From positions 1 to 29,968 of the forward strand of contig JWZX01001547.1 of NCBI GenBank assembly GCA_001275005.1: 29,968 bases of DNA, given 5' to 3'. This document shows, in pieces, positions 12,061 through 21,300 of this stretch. The DNA comes from Chrysochromulina tobinii (Eukaryota; Haptophyta; Prymnesiales; Chrysochromulinaceae). Each line of letters starts with the position of its first letter. The stretch's first letter is position 1. The position numbers and the translations under genes were made by a program. The notes below the pieces were generated by a model. That model did no database searches, had not been told where the DNA came from, and was given only the letters and a program-made list of their open reading frames with translations.

Positions 12061-13513
12061 CTTCGAGGAAAATGAGCTCGTCGATCTGCAGCGGCTCAAC
12101 TACAGCACCCCCGTCGGCATGCACCGCGGCGAGATGCAGGTGCCAGCTGGCGGCTTCTCAAGGTACGCACAGTCGATGTGCAACAAAGCTAAAGCTGAAC
12201 GCGTCCGACGGGTGAGCGAACAGCGTGAGCAAGAGCTCCTCTGCAGCCCGCACACCCCGAAGGGCACCAGGTTGCGTTTGGCCTTGATCAAAGAGAATAG
12301 CGCAACGCCCACCCGCGTGTTCGTCGCGTCCAAGAAGTCGGATGGCAAGTTGAAGAACCACGAGACCAAGGACCGGGCATTAGTCACGACAAAGGTTGCG
12401 CTTCCGAAGAAGCGAACTCCTCCTTCGGGCTCGGCCAACACTCGATCGCCGCTTTCAGGATCGCATTCTTCCGACGCGTTCGACGACGCTCACGACGCGT
12501 TCACGAAGGACGAGCACACTGAACGCGCCCGTCTCCACGCTCAGACGGGCCGCCCCGCGCCAAAGGTAGCCCCCGTGCCCGAGACGGAGGAGCGGCACCA
12601 GGCTGCCCTCGCCTTGACGTCACGCTCCGCCCCATCCTTCGCCCAATTGCTGATCTCCTTCTTCGGCGCGGGAAGCGAGTCCCTTCCTCGCGTCTCTTCT
12701 TCGGACAAGGCAGCCATGTCCACTCCTGGGAGTTGCCGATCTATTGTCTCGACTGAAGAGCAGAGAGCCAACTACAAGGCGAGCGCGGAAAAGCTCTTAC
12801 CTGTGGGCTACAACGGCAGTTACAATGCGGTGGTGCAACAGATGAACTCTCATCGCGCCGAGGAGACGCGTCAAGACATTGCTGTCTGGAAAGATGAGCT
12901 GCGCGACGAGGATCAGAAGTACATGGACAAGGCCTTGACGAGCCGCGCGGCCGTGCTTTCTGGCAGGTCCAACGCCGAAATGGCTAAGGAGGAGGTGCTG
13001 CGTGCGAAGCAGATGGAGGCGGAGGAGGTCATGAAGGAGTCCAAGCGTCTGCACACCATCGCACGAAAGAGCCTTGACGCTGACCAGAAGGCCAAGAATG
13101 AGCGAGCCGCACAGTCGTTCGACAGACGCTACCTGACCATTGACGAGATGGTCGCCACGCTGCAGATGTTCAGCCCTGAGGTGGCGTCCCTAACCCCTCG
13201 TAGCTACTACACGATGGAGCCGGAATCGCGCTCGCCGAGCGGTGCCTATCTCAGGCCGTTCAAGAATCTGTCTAACCAGGTGGCCAAGGAGAACGCCGCC
13301 CTCTATGCCCGGATCCATAACATCGCGGCGCGCACGGATGTAGACATCTCCGACGAGGCAGCTGGTGCGGCGCGGCACATCATGGCAGCAGAGAGCGACG
13401 CAGAAAAGAAGGAAACAGCCAAGAAGCTGGCGGCCCAAAACAAGGTCTTCCATAGGAGAATTGCCAATACGAAGGCTAAGGTCGACGCAGGTTACGACGA
13501 GACGACTTGTTGA
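12035..13513 (+). CDS. Helical protein, possibly CFAP97/hemingway-like ciliary protein
   Basis: 492 residues, one exon. The N-terminal half (about 1-230) is basic and Ser/Pro-rich with little predicted structure. Residues about 245-365 are strongly helical and charged (NSHRAEETRQDIAVWKDELR, AKEEVLRAKQMEAEEVMKES). The C-terminal segment from about 408 (FKNLSNQVAKENAALYARIH and on to FHRRIANTKAKVDAG) recalls the ending of CFAP97-type proteins, which act in cilia; the resemblance is from memory and weak. The first nine residues, MPTPARLVV, are shared with the next gene, where they fit the fold; here they look added on. The next coding sequence in the same direction begins 358 bp downstream. Confidence 0.7.
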   Translation: MPTPARLVVFEENELVDLQRLNYSTPVGMHRGEMQVPAGGFSRYAQSMCNKAKAERVRRVSEQREQELLCSPHTPKGTRLRLALIKENSATPTRVFVASKKSDGKLKNHETKDRALVTTKVALPKKRTPPSGSANTRSPLSGSHSSDAFDDAHDAFTKDEHTERARLHAQTGRPAPKVAPVPETEERHQAALALTSRSAPSFAQLLISFFGAGSESLPRVSSSDKAAMSTPGSCRSIVSTEEQRANYKASAEKLLPVGYNGSYNAVVQQMNSHRAEETRQDIAVWKDELRDEDQKYMDKALTSRAAVLSGRSNAEMAKEEVLRAKQMEAEEVMKESKRLHTIARKSLDADQKAKNERAAQSFDRRYLTIDEMVATLQMFSPEVASLTPRSYYTMEPESRSPSGAYLRPFKNLSNQVAKENAALYARIHNIAARTDVDISDEAAGAARHIMAAESDAEKKETAKKLAAQNKVFHRRIANTKAKVDAGYDETTC

Positions 13514-13871
13514 ACAAGAACGACTAAGGGGACAGTGCGTCACACAGGGGACACACACAGCAGGGAAGATCATAAGTAAGTAAGTAAAGCAAGCCGAACA
13601 GGCAGCGGCCAGCGCATAGCAGGGAAGATCAAAAAATTAACAATCTCCTCTTTGGAATGCATCTTTGCTGGCCTTTTCGTTTCCCCAAAGAGAGGGGGCC
13701 AGCCGCGTGCTGCTGGGAGGCGAGGCGCCCCGTGTTGAGATAAGTATAGTTGAGGGAAGAACTGTACCAACCAGGCAACTTTGAACTTACCGAAAATGGC
13801 GGCAAGACCTGCGCCTGGTCAGAAGAGGCCGCCCCCAGGCGAAACCCGACCCTGCCGCCACCCGCTCCCCA
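13514..13871. other. Intergenic region with a 17-nt direct repeat
   Basis: CA(C/T)AGCAGGGAAGATCA occurs at 13556-13572 and 13615-13631, 59 nt apart, with one mismatch. An AAGTAAGTAAGTAAAG run lies between them (about 13573-13588). The region contains the 3' flank of the CFAP97-like gene and the promoter of the YjjX-like gene. No gene seen. Confidence 0.6.
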
Positions 13872-13897
13872 ATGCCAACTCCCGCACGCCTGGTCGT
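13865..13897 (+). repeat. Start-codon segment shared with the gene at 12035 (copy 2)
   Basis: Partner of 12028-12060. In this gene the encoded MPTPARLVV leads directly into AVGSRNPVKVNAV, the normal first strand and loop of the family, so this copy is likely the ancestral one. Confidence 0.9.
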
Positions 13898-14510
13898 TGC
13901 CGTCGGCTCGCGCAACCCCGTCAAAGTGAACGCGGTCAAGAGTGCATTTGCTGCCGCCTTCCCGACCGCTCAGCTCGACATATCGATGCACGACGTGCCT
14001 TCTGGCGTACCTGACCAGCCTTGGGGCGATGGTCAGACGAGGCAGGGTGCTCTCAATCGTGCGTTGGCATGCCACGTGGCACATATGGAAGCGTGCGGCT
14101 GCCCACCTGACTTCGCTGTCGGACTCGAGGGTGGCGTGCTCGAGGAGCACTTTGGCGAGTTGCACCCGAGCATACCCGGTGCCAAGTCGACCGTCTCCTG
14201 CTTTGCGTTCATGGCAATCTTGAGCATGAGCGGCCCAGCCGACGCACGCTGGGGCATCGCGAGGACAGCCTCCTTCTCACTGCCTCCTCGTATTGTCGCC
14301 CTCATGCGTGGCCGTGGCGGAGAGCCACCGATGGAGCTCGGCGATGCAGACGACAAAGTCTTCGGCGAGATCAACTCGAAGCAAAAGGGCGGCACCGTTG
14401 CCAAGGTGACCAATGGTATGATCGATCGGACTGCCTACTACGAGCATGCGCTTGTCTGCGCCCTTTCGCCCTTTCTCCACGACGAGACGGCCCTGTACGC
14501 CGACACGTGA
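13872..14510 (+). CDS. DUF84/YjjX-type inosine/xanthosine triphosphatase
   Basis: House-cleaning enzyme that hydrolyses non-canonical purine nucleotides (ITP, XTP) so they are not built into RNA or DNA. The 212-residue protein shows the family's motifs: VVAVGSRNPVKVNAVKSAF at the N terminus (phosphate-binding loop about 10-20), VPSGVPDQPWGDGQTRQGALNRA (about 42-64), FAVGLEGGV (about 78-86), then ARTASFSLPPRIV and MELGDADDKVFGEIN in the C-terminal half. Bacterial members are about 170-180 residues. No targeting signal is clear. One exon. It overlaps in theme with guanine deaminase in purine metabolism, but the genes are 11 kb apart and no functional link is implied. Confidence 0.88.
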   Translation: MPTPARLVVAVGSRNPVKVNAVKSAFAAAFPTAQLDISMHDVPSGVPDQPWGDGQTRQGALNRALACHVAHMEACGCPPDFAVGLEGGVLEEHFGELHPSIPGAKSTVSCFAFMAILSMSGPADARWGIARTASFSLPPRIVALMRGRGGEPPMELGDADDKVFGEINSKQKGGTVAKVTNGMIDRTAYYEHALVCALSPFLHDETALYADT

Positions 14511-15213
14511 CCTCTTGATCCTGACACACGGTCATGATCAGCTTTACAATACTGCGACGGTTGCTCGCGTGCCAGGCATAACGAATGTGCAGATTACCGA
14601 GGTCAATGTCTCCTAATGTCACATAAAATCAAAATGTCTCATGACCTGTACGCTGTAGACGAACTCGCCGCGGGTCCAGGAGCGCGGGTCACTGAGCGTG
14701 TACCGTGGTAATATAACCACTAGTGTCTAGTCGTACGCTAAGTCCTCGCCTGCTCGAACTCTTGCAGTCTTGTAGACAATTGTCGGTAGTAGAACGGGTC
14801 ATTTGATGTGTTCTGAACTTCTCCACGGTATCCAAACGCCGCCAGCGCGCGCATGCTCCGTGTCTCGTATGGGGTCATGTAAGGTGTGTGTATTCTGAGC
14901 GCGGGCAGTCGAGTAACAGTGCCGTAGCACCGGTTGTCGCGTATGTCGTGTTAACGTTCACACCGATCCCCACACACAGCATACTAGCCCAACCAACCTC
15001 CAGCCAATGCCTCTGCTCATCGCTGCATGAACTTTTCGCGCGCCCATATGAGTATTTTCAATCGTCGTTTCGTCCGAAAGTTGCCAATTGCGAAAGAGAA
15101 AGTTTCGAGTCGTCCTCCCTCCGCACACACAGCACGCCGTGTCGGCCGGTTCTCCACACCAGCCGGCCTCTCTCCTCGGGTGTGCCTCGGAGTTCGAGAG
15201 AGAGCGCGCGACC
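14511..15213. other. Intergenic region, no gene seen
   Basis: Locally lower in GC than the coding parts. Six nt after the YjjX-like stop is an imperfect hairpin (TGATC-c-TGAC / GTCA-t-GATCA, 14516-14540). The last 125 bp are the 5' flank of the next gene and include a GGCCGG/CCGGCC stem around 15142-15166. Short ORFs have no protein-like character. Confidence 0.6.
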
Positions 15214-16215
15214 ATGATGAGCCGCCAGGGGCGCGGGACGGAAGCGCGCAAGGAGGAAGATTCGTCGCAGCGGCAGGGCGATGTCGCCGAGACCACCAAG
15301 AAATCCGAGTACAACCGGTGGCTCGTTAAGCAGCAAAACGTGCAGATGGCGACGGAGGTGCGCGAACAGCAAAGGGATGGGATTGAGTTTGTGAAGGAGA
15401 AGCAGCGGCTGCACGCCGCGCAGGGGCTCACGCGGCAGCAGGCGGCCATGGTGCAGATGAAGCGGGCAACGGAGGCCGTCGAGGCGTACCGGCAGGGCAA
15501 CCTCTCGAAAGGGAAAGAGGTTGCCGAAGAGGTGTTGCAATGGCGAATGAAGGAGCACGCGGAAAAAGTGGAGCATCAGGCGCTGGGCAAGTCGAATGTC
15601 AAGGCGGTCAAGGAGGACGACAAGACGAAGGCGGCGCTTGAGGCGGCGGCAGCGGATCGCAAGGCGAAGGCGGCGGAGACGCGCAAGGAGGATGAGCAGA
15701 AAGCCAAGGAGCTTGATGACCTGAAGCAGTTGCTGAGCAAGGAGAAGTTGGACCACACCTCCAAGGTGAGGGCCGAGACCGCCGACACGGTAACCGACCA
15801 GGCCAAGCGCTTCTTCTACGAGCAGCGTCTCGAGGCGGCGCGAGAGATCAAGCAGCGGGAGGAGCAGCTGGCCAAGAAACGAATGGAGCAGAAGACCCAG
15901 TTACAGGAGGCGCAGGACCAGCGGAAGAACAAGGTGAAGTCGGCGCGCGCCGAGGCGAGCAAGTCGGTCCAGGCCCTGAAGACGCAGCGTGCGAACGAAG
16001 CGGCCAAGCTGCGCGAGGTCAAGCAGCAGCTGGCCGAGGTCCATAAGCAGAATCTGCAGTCGACTTATGCGGAGCGCTCCGCCGCGGTGAAGATGGTCAT
16101 CGCGGCGGGGTTCGTGGCCTCACCGGACGCGGAGGGTGTGCACGAGGGTGGCCTGCCCTCGCCCACTGGGGGCAAGGGATCACCGTCCACTTCCGGCAGG
16201 CCATCCTCCAAGTGA
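15214..16215 (+). CDS. Coiled-coil protein of unknown function
   Basis: 333 residues starting at ATG 15214 in the context GCGACCATGATG. The open frame extends upstream without a better start, and the upstream part lacks the protein's character. Nearly the whole chain (about 25-300) is Lys/Glu/Gln/Ala-rich helix with heptads (VREQQRDGIEFVKEKQRL, AKKRMEQKTQLQEAQDQR, VKQQLAEVHKQNLQSTYAER), so it should form a long coiled coil. The tail is Gly/Ser/Pro-rich. No catalytic motif or membrane segment. A short stretch (EYNRWLVKQQN...LTRQQAAMVQM) faintly resembles YNAVVQQMN...LTSRAAVLSG in the protein at 12035-13513, so the two may be distant relatives; this could also be coiled-coil bias. Confidence 0.8.
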   Translation: MMSRQGRGTEARKEEDSSQRQGDVAETTKKSEYNRWLVKQQNVQMATEVREQQRDGIEFVKEKQRLHAAQGLTRQQAAMVQMKRATEAVEAYRQGNLSKGKEVAEEVLQWRMKEHAEKVEHQALGKSNVKAVKEDDKTKAALEAAAADRKAKAAETRKEDEQKAKELDDLKQLLSKEKLDHTSKVRAETADTVTDQAKRFFYEQRLEAAREIKQREEQLAKKRMEQKTQLQEAQDQRKNKVKSARAEASKSVQALKTQRANEAAKLREVKQQLAEVHKQNLQSTYAERSAAVKMVIAAGFVASPDAEGVHEGGLPSPTGGKGSPSTSGRPSSK

Positions 16216-17085
16216 TAGGCGAGGGCGCACTCCGCGCCGCTCTGTACTGGCATGTGTGCTGCAGATGATCAGGGGCGGACGCGTCGCCGAAGGCATGCAT
16301 ATCAGGCAATACTTATCTCTCTGTGTACGTGTGAGCTGTGTCAAGACCCTGTGCGCTGTGGTTCCGTTCGTGGCATGCGCGGTTTAGTTCATCTCGTGCG
16401 GTGTCGCTGTAGTCGCGTGAGGATTCGCATGAACAAGATGCGTCGTCCATGGATGTCGTCGTACAGGCAACAGGCTCCGGTCGCGTCTATATGTGGGCGT
16501 GTGCGTTGCGCGCGCGCCGTTGAGCGTTGTCCCCGAGATGTGCCCGCACGTTTGACGAACGCGTTTCATCACCGGCGTCCGTTACGTCGCCGGTCCGACC
16601 CGCGGGCCGGGGCGCCGATCCGGATTTCCGCATTCCGCCATCCGGTCGGCAAATAAATATTCAATATGGAACTAAAGACGAACCGCGCTATATGCTTCGC
16701 GAGCGTTTCACGACGGAACCGAGAACAGTAAGTTGTGGGCATTTTTCATCTCCGCTAGGACCTAGGTGCGGGTTATATGATGGTACAGGCGCCCACGGCG
16801 GCCTCCGCTCCCTCTGGGCGCTCGTCGTAACGCTCGTCGCGGCCCTCCGCGCGCAGCCGCGTCAGCCGTCACCGCACGCTGTGATCTCTCTCTCTACGCT
16901 ACCATGTGACTCTCTGAATGATGCGTGATGCGGGGAGCCGAACCGAACCGCCATGGCAGACCATTCAAGCGCCTCCTCCCGCGGGTACCGCGCGGCTGAA
17001 TGAACCGAACCGAACCTCGTCGACGCTCGACGGCGCGCCTGTCGGAGCCGCGGAGCGTCAGAAGTCGTTTCAGCCCTCCGTTTCG
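16216..17085. other. Intergenic region between convergent genes
   Basis: 870 bp with no convincing gene. It contains a GGCGC/GCGCC mini-hairpin after the stop (about 16226-16240), an AT-rich island with AAATAAATATTCAATATGG (about 16653-16671), and two GAACCGAACCG repeats (about 16940 and 17002). Small plus-strand ORFs are Arg/Pro-rich and look like noise. Confidence 0.55.
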
Positions 17086-18132
17086 TCAGAAGTCGAGAGG
17101 GTCGAGCGGCGGCGGCGTCAGGGCGCTGGCGACGGCGGCGATGGCGGCGGCGGCGACGAGCACACCTGCAAGCCCCAAGACCAGTGCGCGCTCCGTCGTG
17201 CCGAGTGTCGCAGCGAGCTCGCGCGCGCGGTTGGCCAGCCCGAGGACAGTAGGCTCGATGGCGCCCTGAGCACTTCGGCGCACGTCGACGATACGGAGGG
17301 CGAGGAGCGGCTCGGGGCGCCCGGTGCGGCGCGCGAGCCTCCAGAGTTGTGCGTACTCGGCCAGTCCAAGCGGTGCCGCGCGCGCCCGCAGACTCTCGAG
17401 CACCTCGGTCGCCGCGCTCACGTCTCCACGCTCGGCGTGCGCACGCAGGGCGAGGGTCAGGGCGAGGGCGCGCTGCGTCTCCGGGCTACGCGCAGGCGAG
17501 TCGTGTTCGCGGGCGCGCGGGCGCTGCAGCTCCTCGAGCACCGCCGCCGACCCGAATGACTCGAGCGCTACCGCCAGCTTCGCCGCCTCCTCCGGGCCGT
17601 CCGTGAGCTCCGAGTAGAGGCGTGCGACACCGCCCCAGTCTTCAAGGCTGGCGGCGGCTTCCATAGCGACGAGGAGCAGACCGTCCGTGCGCGGCACGTC
17701 GCGGCCGCGTGTGCGCGCGAGCAGAGCCAGTACGTCGAGTGGGCGCTCCTCCGCCAGGGCCATCCTGCACAGTGCATGGTACGCTTTGGCGCTCACGTTG
17801 CAAGCTGCCACCTCCTCTGCCTCGAGCAGGATTTCGAAGCCTTCGTCGAAGCCTTCGAGGATGAGGGCGCCCGAGACGAAGGTGGCTTCGACGAGAGCTG
17901 CCGGGGAGAGCTCGAGCCACCGCTGGCTCAGCGCGCGTGCCGTGCGGGCGTTGAGCGCAGGCGCGCCATCCCTCTTGGCACGTGTGAGTACCCGCTCGAT
18001 CTTGCTGTAGAGGCCCTTTTGATCGACCGCGCACAGCTGAGGCGCCACCGCACGCCTGTATGATAGCCGTACAAGGTAAGCGCTGGGCGGGGTGGCGAGC
18101 ACGAGAGAGAGGGCGGGCAGAATTGCGAGCAT
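17086..18132 (-). CDS. Helical-repeat (PPR/TPR-like) protein with signal sequence and C-terminal membrane segment
   Basis: 348 residues. The hydrophobic start MLAILPALSLVLATPPSA looks like a signal peptide and is followed by a basic stretch (YLVRLSYRRAV); in algae with secondary plastids such a bipartite leader targets the plastid. Residues about 40-290 are all-helical with pairs resembling PPR/TPR units (KAYHALCRMALAEERPLDVL, LLLVAMEAAASLEDWGGVAR, LALTLALRAHAERGDVSAAT, LGLAEYAQLWRLARRTGRPE). A hydrophobic segment (about 312-334, ALVLGLAGVLVAAAAIAAVA) lies just before the C-terminal LTPPPLDPLDF and should anchor the protein in a membrane with only a short tail. Plastid RNA or protein-complex assembly work is plausible for such repeats but not shown. 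It diverges from the scaffold gene across 250 bp. Confidence 0.72.
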   Translation of the reverse strand: MLAILPALSLVLATPPSAYLVRLSYRRAVAPQLCAVDQKGLYSKIERVLTRAKRDGAPALNARTARALSQRWLELSPAALVEATFVSGALILEGFDEGFEILLEAEEVAACNVSAKAYHALCRMALAEERPLDVLALLARTRGRDVPRTDGLLLVAMEAAASLEDWGGVARLYSELTDGPEEAAKLAVALESFGSAAVLEELQRPRAREHDSPARSPETQRALALTLALRAHAERGDVSAATEVLESLRARAAPLGLAEYAQLWRLARRTGRPEPLLALRIVDVRRSAQGAIEPTVLGLANRARELAATLGTTERALVLGLAGVLVAAAAIAAVASALTPPPLDPLDF

Positions 18133-18382
18133 TGCGTGATGACTGATCTTTTTGTGTTAAAGATTCCGTCCGCAGTTCGTCCTCCCCAAGACTGAGGTCT
18201 CGCACGTGAGCGTGACCACAGCAGATAGGACATTCCAATAACCAAGATTTGATTTCTTTGTGTGAAGTTAGTGAGGACACCCATTAAATTGAACGAATTC
18301 CTCACGAAGCTGAACGTCACGTAAGAGGGCGAACGTCCACGGGCCGGTGCCGTCGCGACGTTCAAAGGCGTGCCTGTGCCTG
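18133..18382. promoter_or_regulatory. Divergent spacer, probable bidirectional promoter
   Basis: 250 bp separate the ATG codons of the minus-strand helical-repeat gene and the plus-strand scaffold gene. The scaffold frame is open back to 18347 but with a GTG; the first ATG is at 18383. A T-rich stretch near the minus-strand start (about 18148-18160) is the only clear compositional feature. Confidence 0.45.
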
Positions 18383-21300
18383 ATGCCTACCCTGGAGCAT
18401 GCCACGAGTGCTTCCGTGGTGGTCGACAAGGCGGCGAGCACGCCCGAGGCTGCGCAGCGCTTTCTCGCTGCGGTAGGCTTCGGCCACCTCGTCGGACGCG
18501 GCGGTAAGGTCTCCCTGCTCAACATGGTGGCGCTCTCGACAGCCGAGCTCCAGGAGCTCTTCGGCATCGAGCGCCGGTGCGAGGCTGTCGCGCTGAGAGA
18601 CGAGTGCCAGAAGCTGAACTACGTGCTCAACCGCACGTCGGAGGCCATCGACTACCCCATGTGGCTGCCGATCGTGCTTGCAGTGCCGCCCGACTCGCTC
18701 GCGCCGCGGCCATACGACGCGCAGCGCGTGCAGTCGGCGCGTGGGCACCGGTACCACAAGCGCGCCACCTCTGCCGGCGGCTCGCACAGCGCTCGCAAGG
18801 AGACGCGCCCTCTGACAGCGAGCGAGCGACTGCGCTTCATGATGAGCGGTGTGCCACCGCCGCTGCCGTCGGCCGAGGAGCGGCACGAGCAGCGCGCGAA
18901 GCGCCGGTACGCTCACGAGGCGTTGGTCACCTGCCAGGCGCAGCACCGCGCCCTCCTCCAGCAGCACGGTGGTGACGGGCCACCACCGCCGACGGCCGCT
19001 CACCCGACGGCCGCTGGGCCAGTGACCGGCGCGTCCTTCGTGCACGAGAGGCTGCCCGATACGACGCCAATCCCGGCCCGCCCAGTGCGATCGAGGTTGC
19101 CCGATCACGCCGCGGCGGCCGCCGCCGAGGCTGCCAAGTCGGCCGTGCTCGCGCTCGTGGGCGAGCGCGAGGCCGCGCTCGGTGCGATGCGTGCGCTGCT
19201 GCCCACTCCGAAGGGCTCGGTCTCGACCCGGCGCGCGTCGCTTGAGTTGCTTGCGGATCCGGCGGCCTTTGCGCAGCTGCGCGCGGACCTCGCGATCCTG
19301 ATGCACGAGATGCGGCGCACCTCGGCCGCCGTGTGCCGCGCGATCCATGAGTGGAAGCTCACGCTGCGCTCTCGCTACGTCTACTTCGCGACCCTGTCCG
19401 AGGAAAGCCTCGGTTTCTACGTAGGCGGCGTCGACTACATGAGGAAGATGTGCACCGACCTCGCCTTCCTGCCTGCTCCCTCGTCGCAGGACCCCCTGCT
19501 GCTCCACTGGTTTGGCGAGCAGCTGCCCTGGATGCTCGCCTTCGGCCAGCCTCCGGGCTTCGAGCCTGGCCTCTCGAAGGCATGCGACGCACCGATCGCC
19601 TCCTTCGACGCGCGCCGAGCGCCGAGCGCCCACGAGAGCGTGCGTGAACGTGAGCATGCGCTCGCCCAGCTTGCGGCTGCCCAAAAGGACCTGCTCGAGG
19701 TGGGCGCGAAGCACGGCACCCTCTGCGCGCCGTCGGCCCTTCCGAGGCTCGCTCGCGCCCCTGCCTCGCCAGGCGCCGATGCGCCGACCCTGGGCCAGCG
19801 ATGGCAGTACGAAGCGTTCCAGGCACTCCTGTACGGCGGAGTGCTCTACGTTCCGCTGCTGCGCGGGCTGCCGCAGTGGTTTGCCCACCGTGCGCTCACC
19901 GACGCGGCGCTCACAGTGCAGCACATGTACCGCAACCGGCTAGTCCGCAAGTTTCGTCGCACGCTGCTCGAGACCCGAGATCACGAGGCGAAGCTGAAGA
20001 ACATCGCCGCGGCGAAGAAACAGTTACGCTCCGCCATGTTTCTACAGGGCATGTGGCGCCGCTTCTGCCTGCGGCGCGAGGTGAAGAGGCGGCGCGACGC
20101 GAAGCGCCTCGAGGAGAAGCGCCGAAAGAACGCGCACGAGAGCGAGGCCGCCCGCCTGGTCGCCTTCCGAGATCAGCGTCGGCAGGAGGAGGACGCGATC
20201 ATCAAGCTGCAGCGCCGATGGAAGGTACGACTGTGCAAGAAGACCGCGAATAACCGGCGCAAGGAGAGGAGCCTGTCGAACTCGAATGCGTCCACGCTGA
20301 TGGCACAGACGCATAGTGTGGCGCTGCTTGAGAAGGTGATGGCACGTCATCGCGCCGCCATGTCCGTCATGGCGAGCGTGTACTCCCAAGTATGCCTCGG
20401 GTATGAGGTGAAGGGCCTCGAGCGTCTCGACGAGCGACAGCGGTCGAAGGCATGGCACAGCACGCTGCTCAAGGCCCAAGCGCGGGTGGACACTGATCAG
20501 TATCGCGCGGAGATGGCCGCGCGCGTCCTCCTCGCTCACTCGCTCACAAAAAGCAAGGAGGGCGCTCCTGCTGACGAACCTGCCGCTGTGGGGAGCCTGG
20601 TGCCACCAGCCGATGGCGCACGTCCCAAGACGGCGGCAGCTGGACGCAGCGGCGCTGACATGGCGGCGGCAGCATTTGGCTCCGTGACTGTGGGTGGCGT
20701 GACGACGGATGGCAGGCCCACCTCTTCAGCGCCGGGCGGCAGCAGTGGCGGCAGCATGCCTGGCGGCAGCGTGCACGGGGGCAGCAGCAGCCCAGCCCTC
20801 AGCCGGGGCACGCAACCTCCTCCATCGTGGCACGGGACGGCTGGCGAAAGGATCGCCACCATGGAGGAGATGGCGGAGCAAGCGATGCGCCATGGCCCTG
20901 ACGGCCAGCCTCGGGTCGATGTGCTTCAGGCCGTGGAGGATGCAAAGGCGAAGCTGAGCGCCGCGTCGTTTGCGTATGAGAGGCTGATCGCCGAGGTGGA
21001 AGCGTGGGAGAAGACGGTCAATCTGATCAAGACGATCAAGTCGAAGCCGCTTTCGCCGCAAGGACGGCGCGTGCCTGGGCAGCTGAGCCTGACGGAGGAG
21101 GGGCTTCTCGATGTACCGGTACTCCGCGAGCTGTACGACAAGGTGCAGGCGAACCTCGAGGAGAGCCGCCGCTCGATGCGCGCCAAGGTCGCAGTCGCTG
21201 AGCGCATGGCGAGTGAGAAAAAGGTGCGCTCGATGATCGGGGGTAAGCAGGCGACCGTGAGCAGTCTTCTTGAGGCCGCGAAGAAAAGCTCACCACCCAA

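Noticed and set aside
13781-14014. Plus-strand ORF starting MNLPKMAARPAPGQ upstream of the YjjX-like gene
   Set aside because: Different frame from the gene, Arg/Pro-rich, overlaps the true coding sequence.
16527-16928. Plus-strand ORF of 133 aa in the convergent intergenic region
   Set aside because: No recognisable motif, low-quality composition, downstream of one gene and antisense to no promoter; cannot be supported.
16918-17559. Plus-strand ORF of 213 aa opposite the helical-repeat gene
   Set aside because: Arg/Gly-rich with no regular structure; the minus frame is longer and has a signal sequence, helical repeats and a membrane segment.
18362-19924. Minus-strand ORF of 520 aa
   Set aside because: His/Arg/Gly-rich shadow of scaffold exon 1, which carries clear modules in frame.
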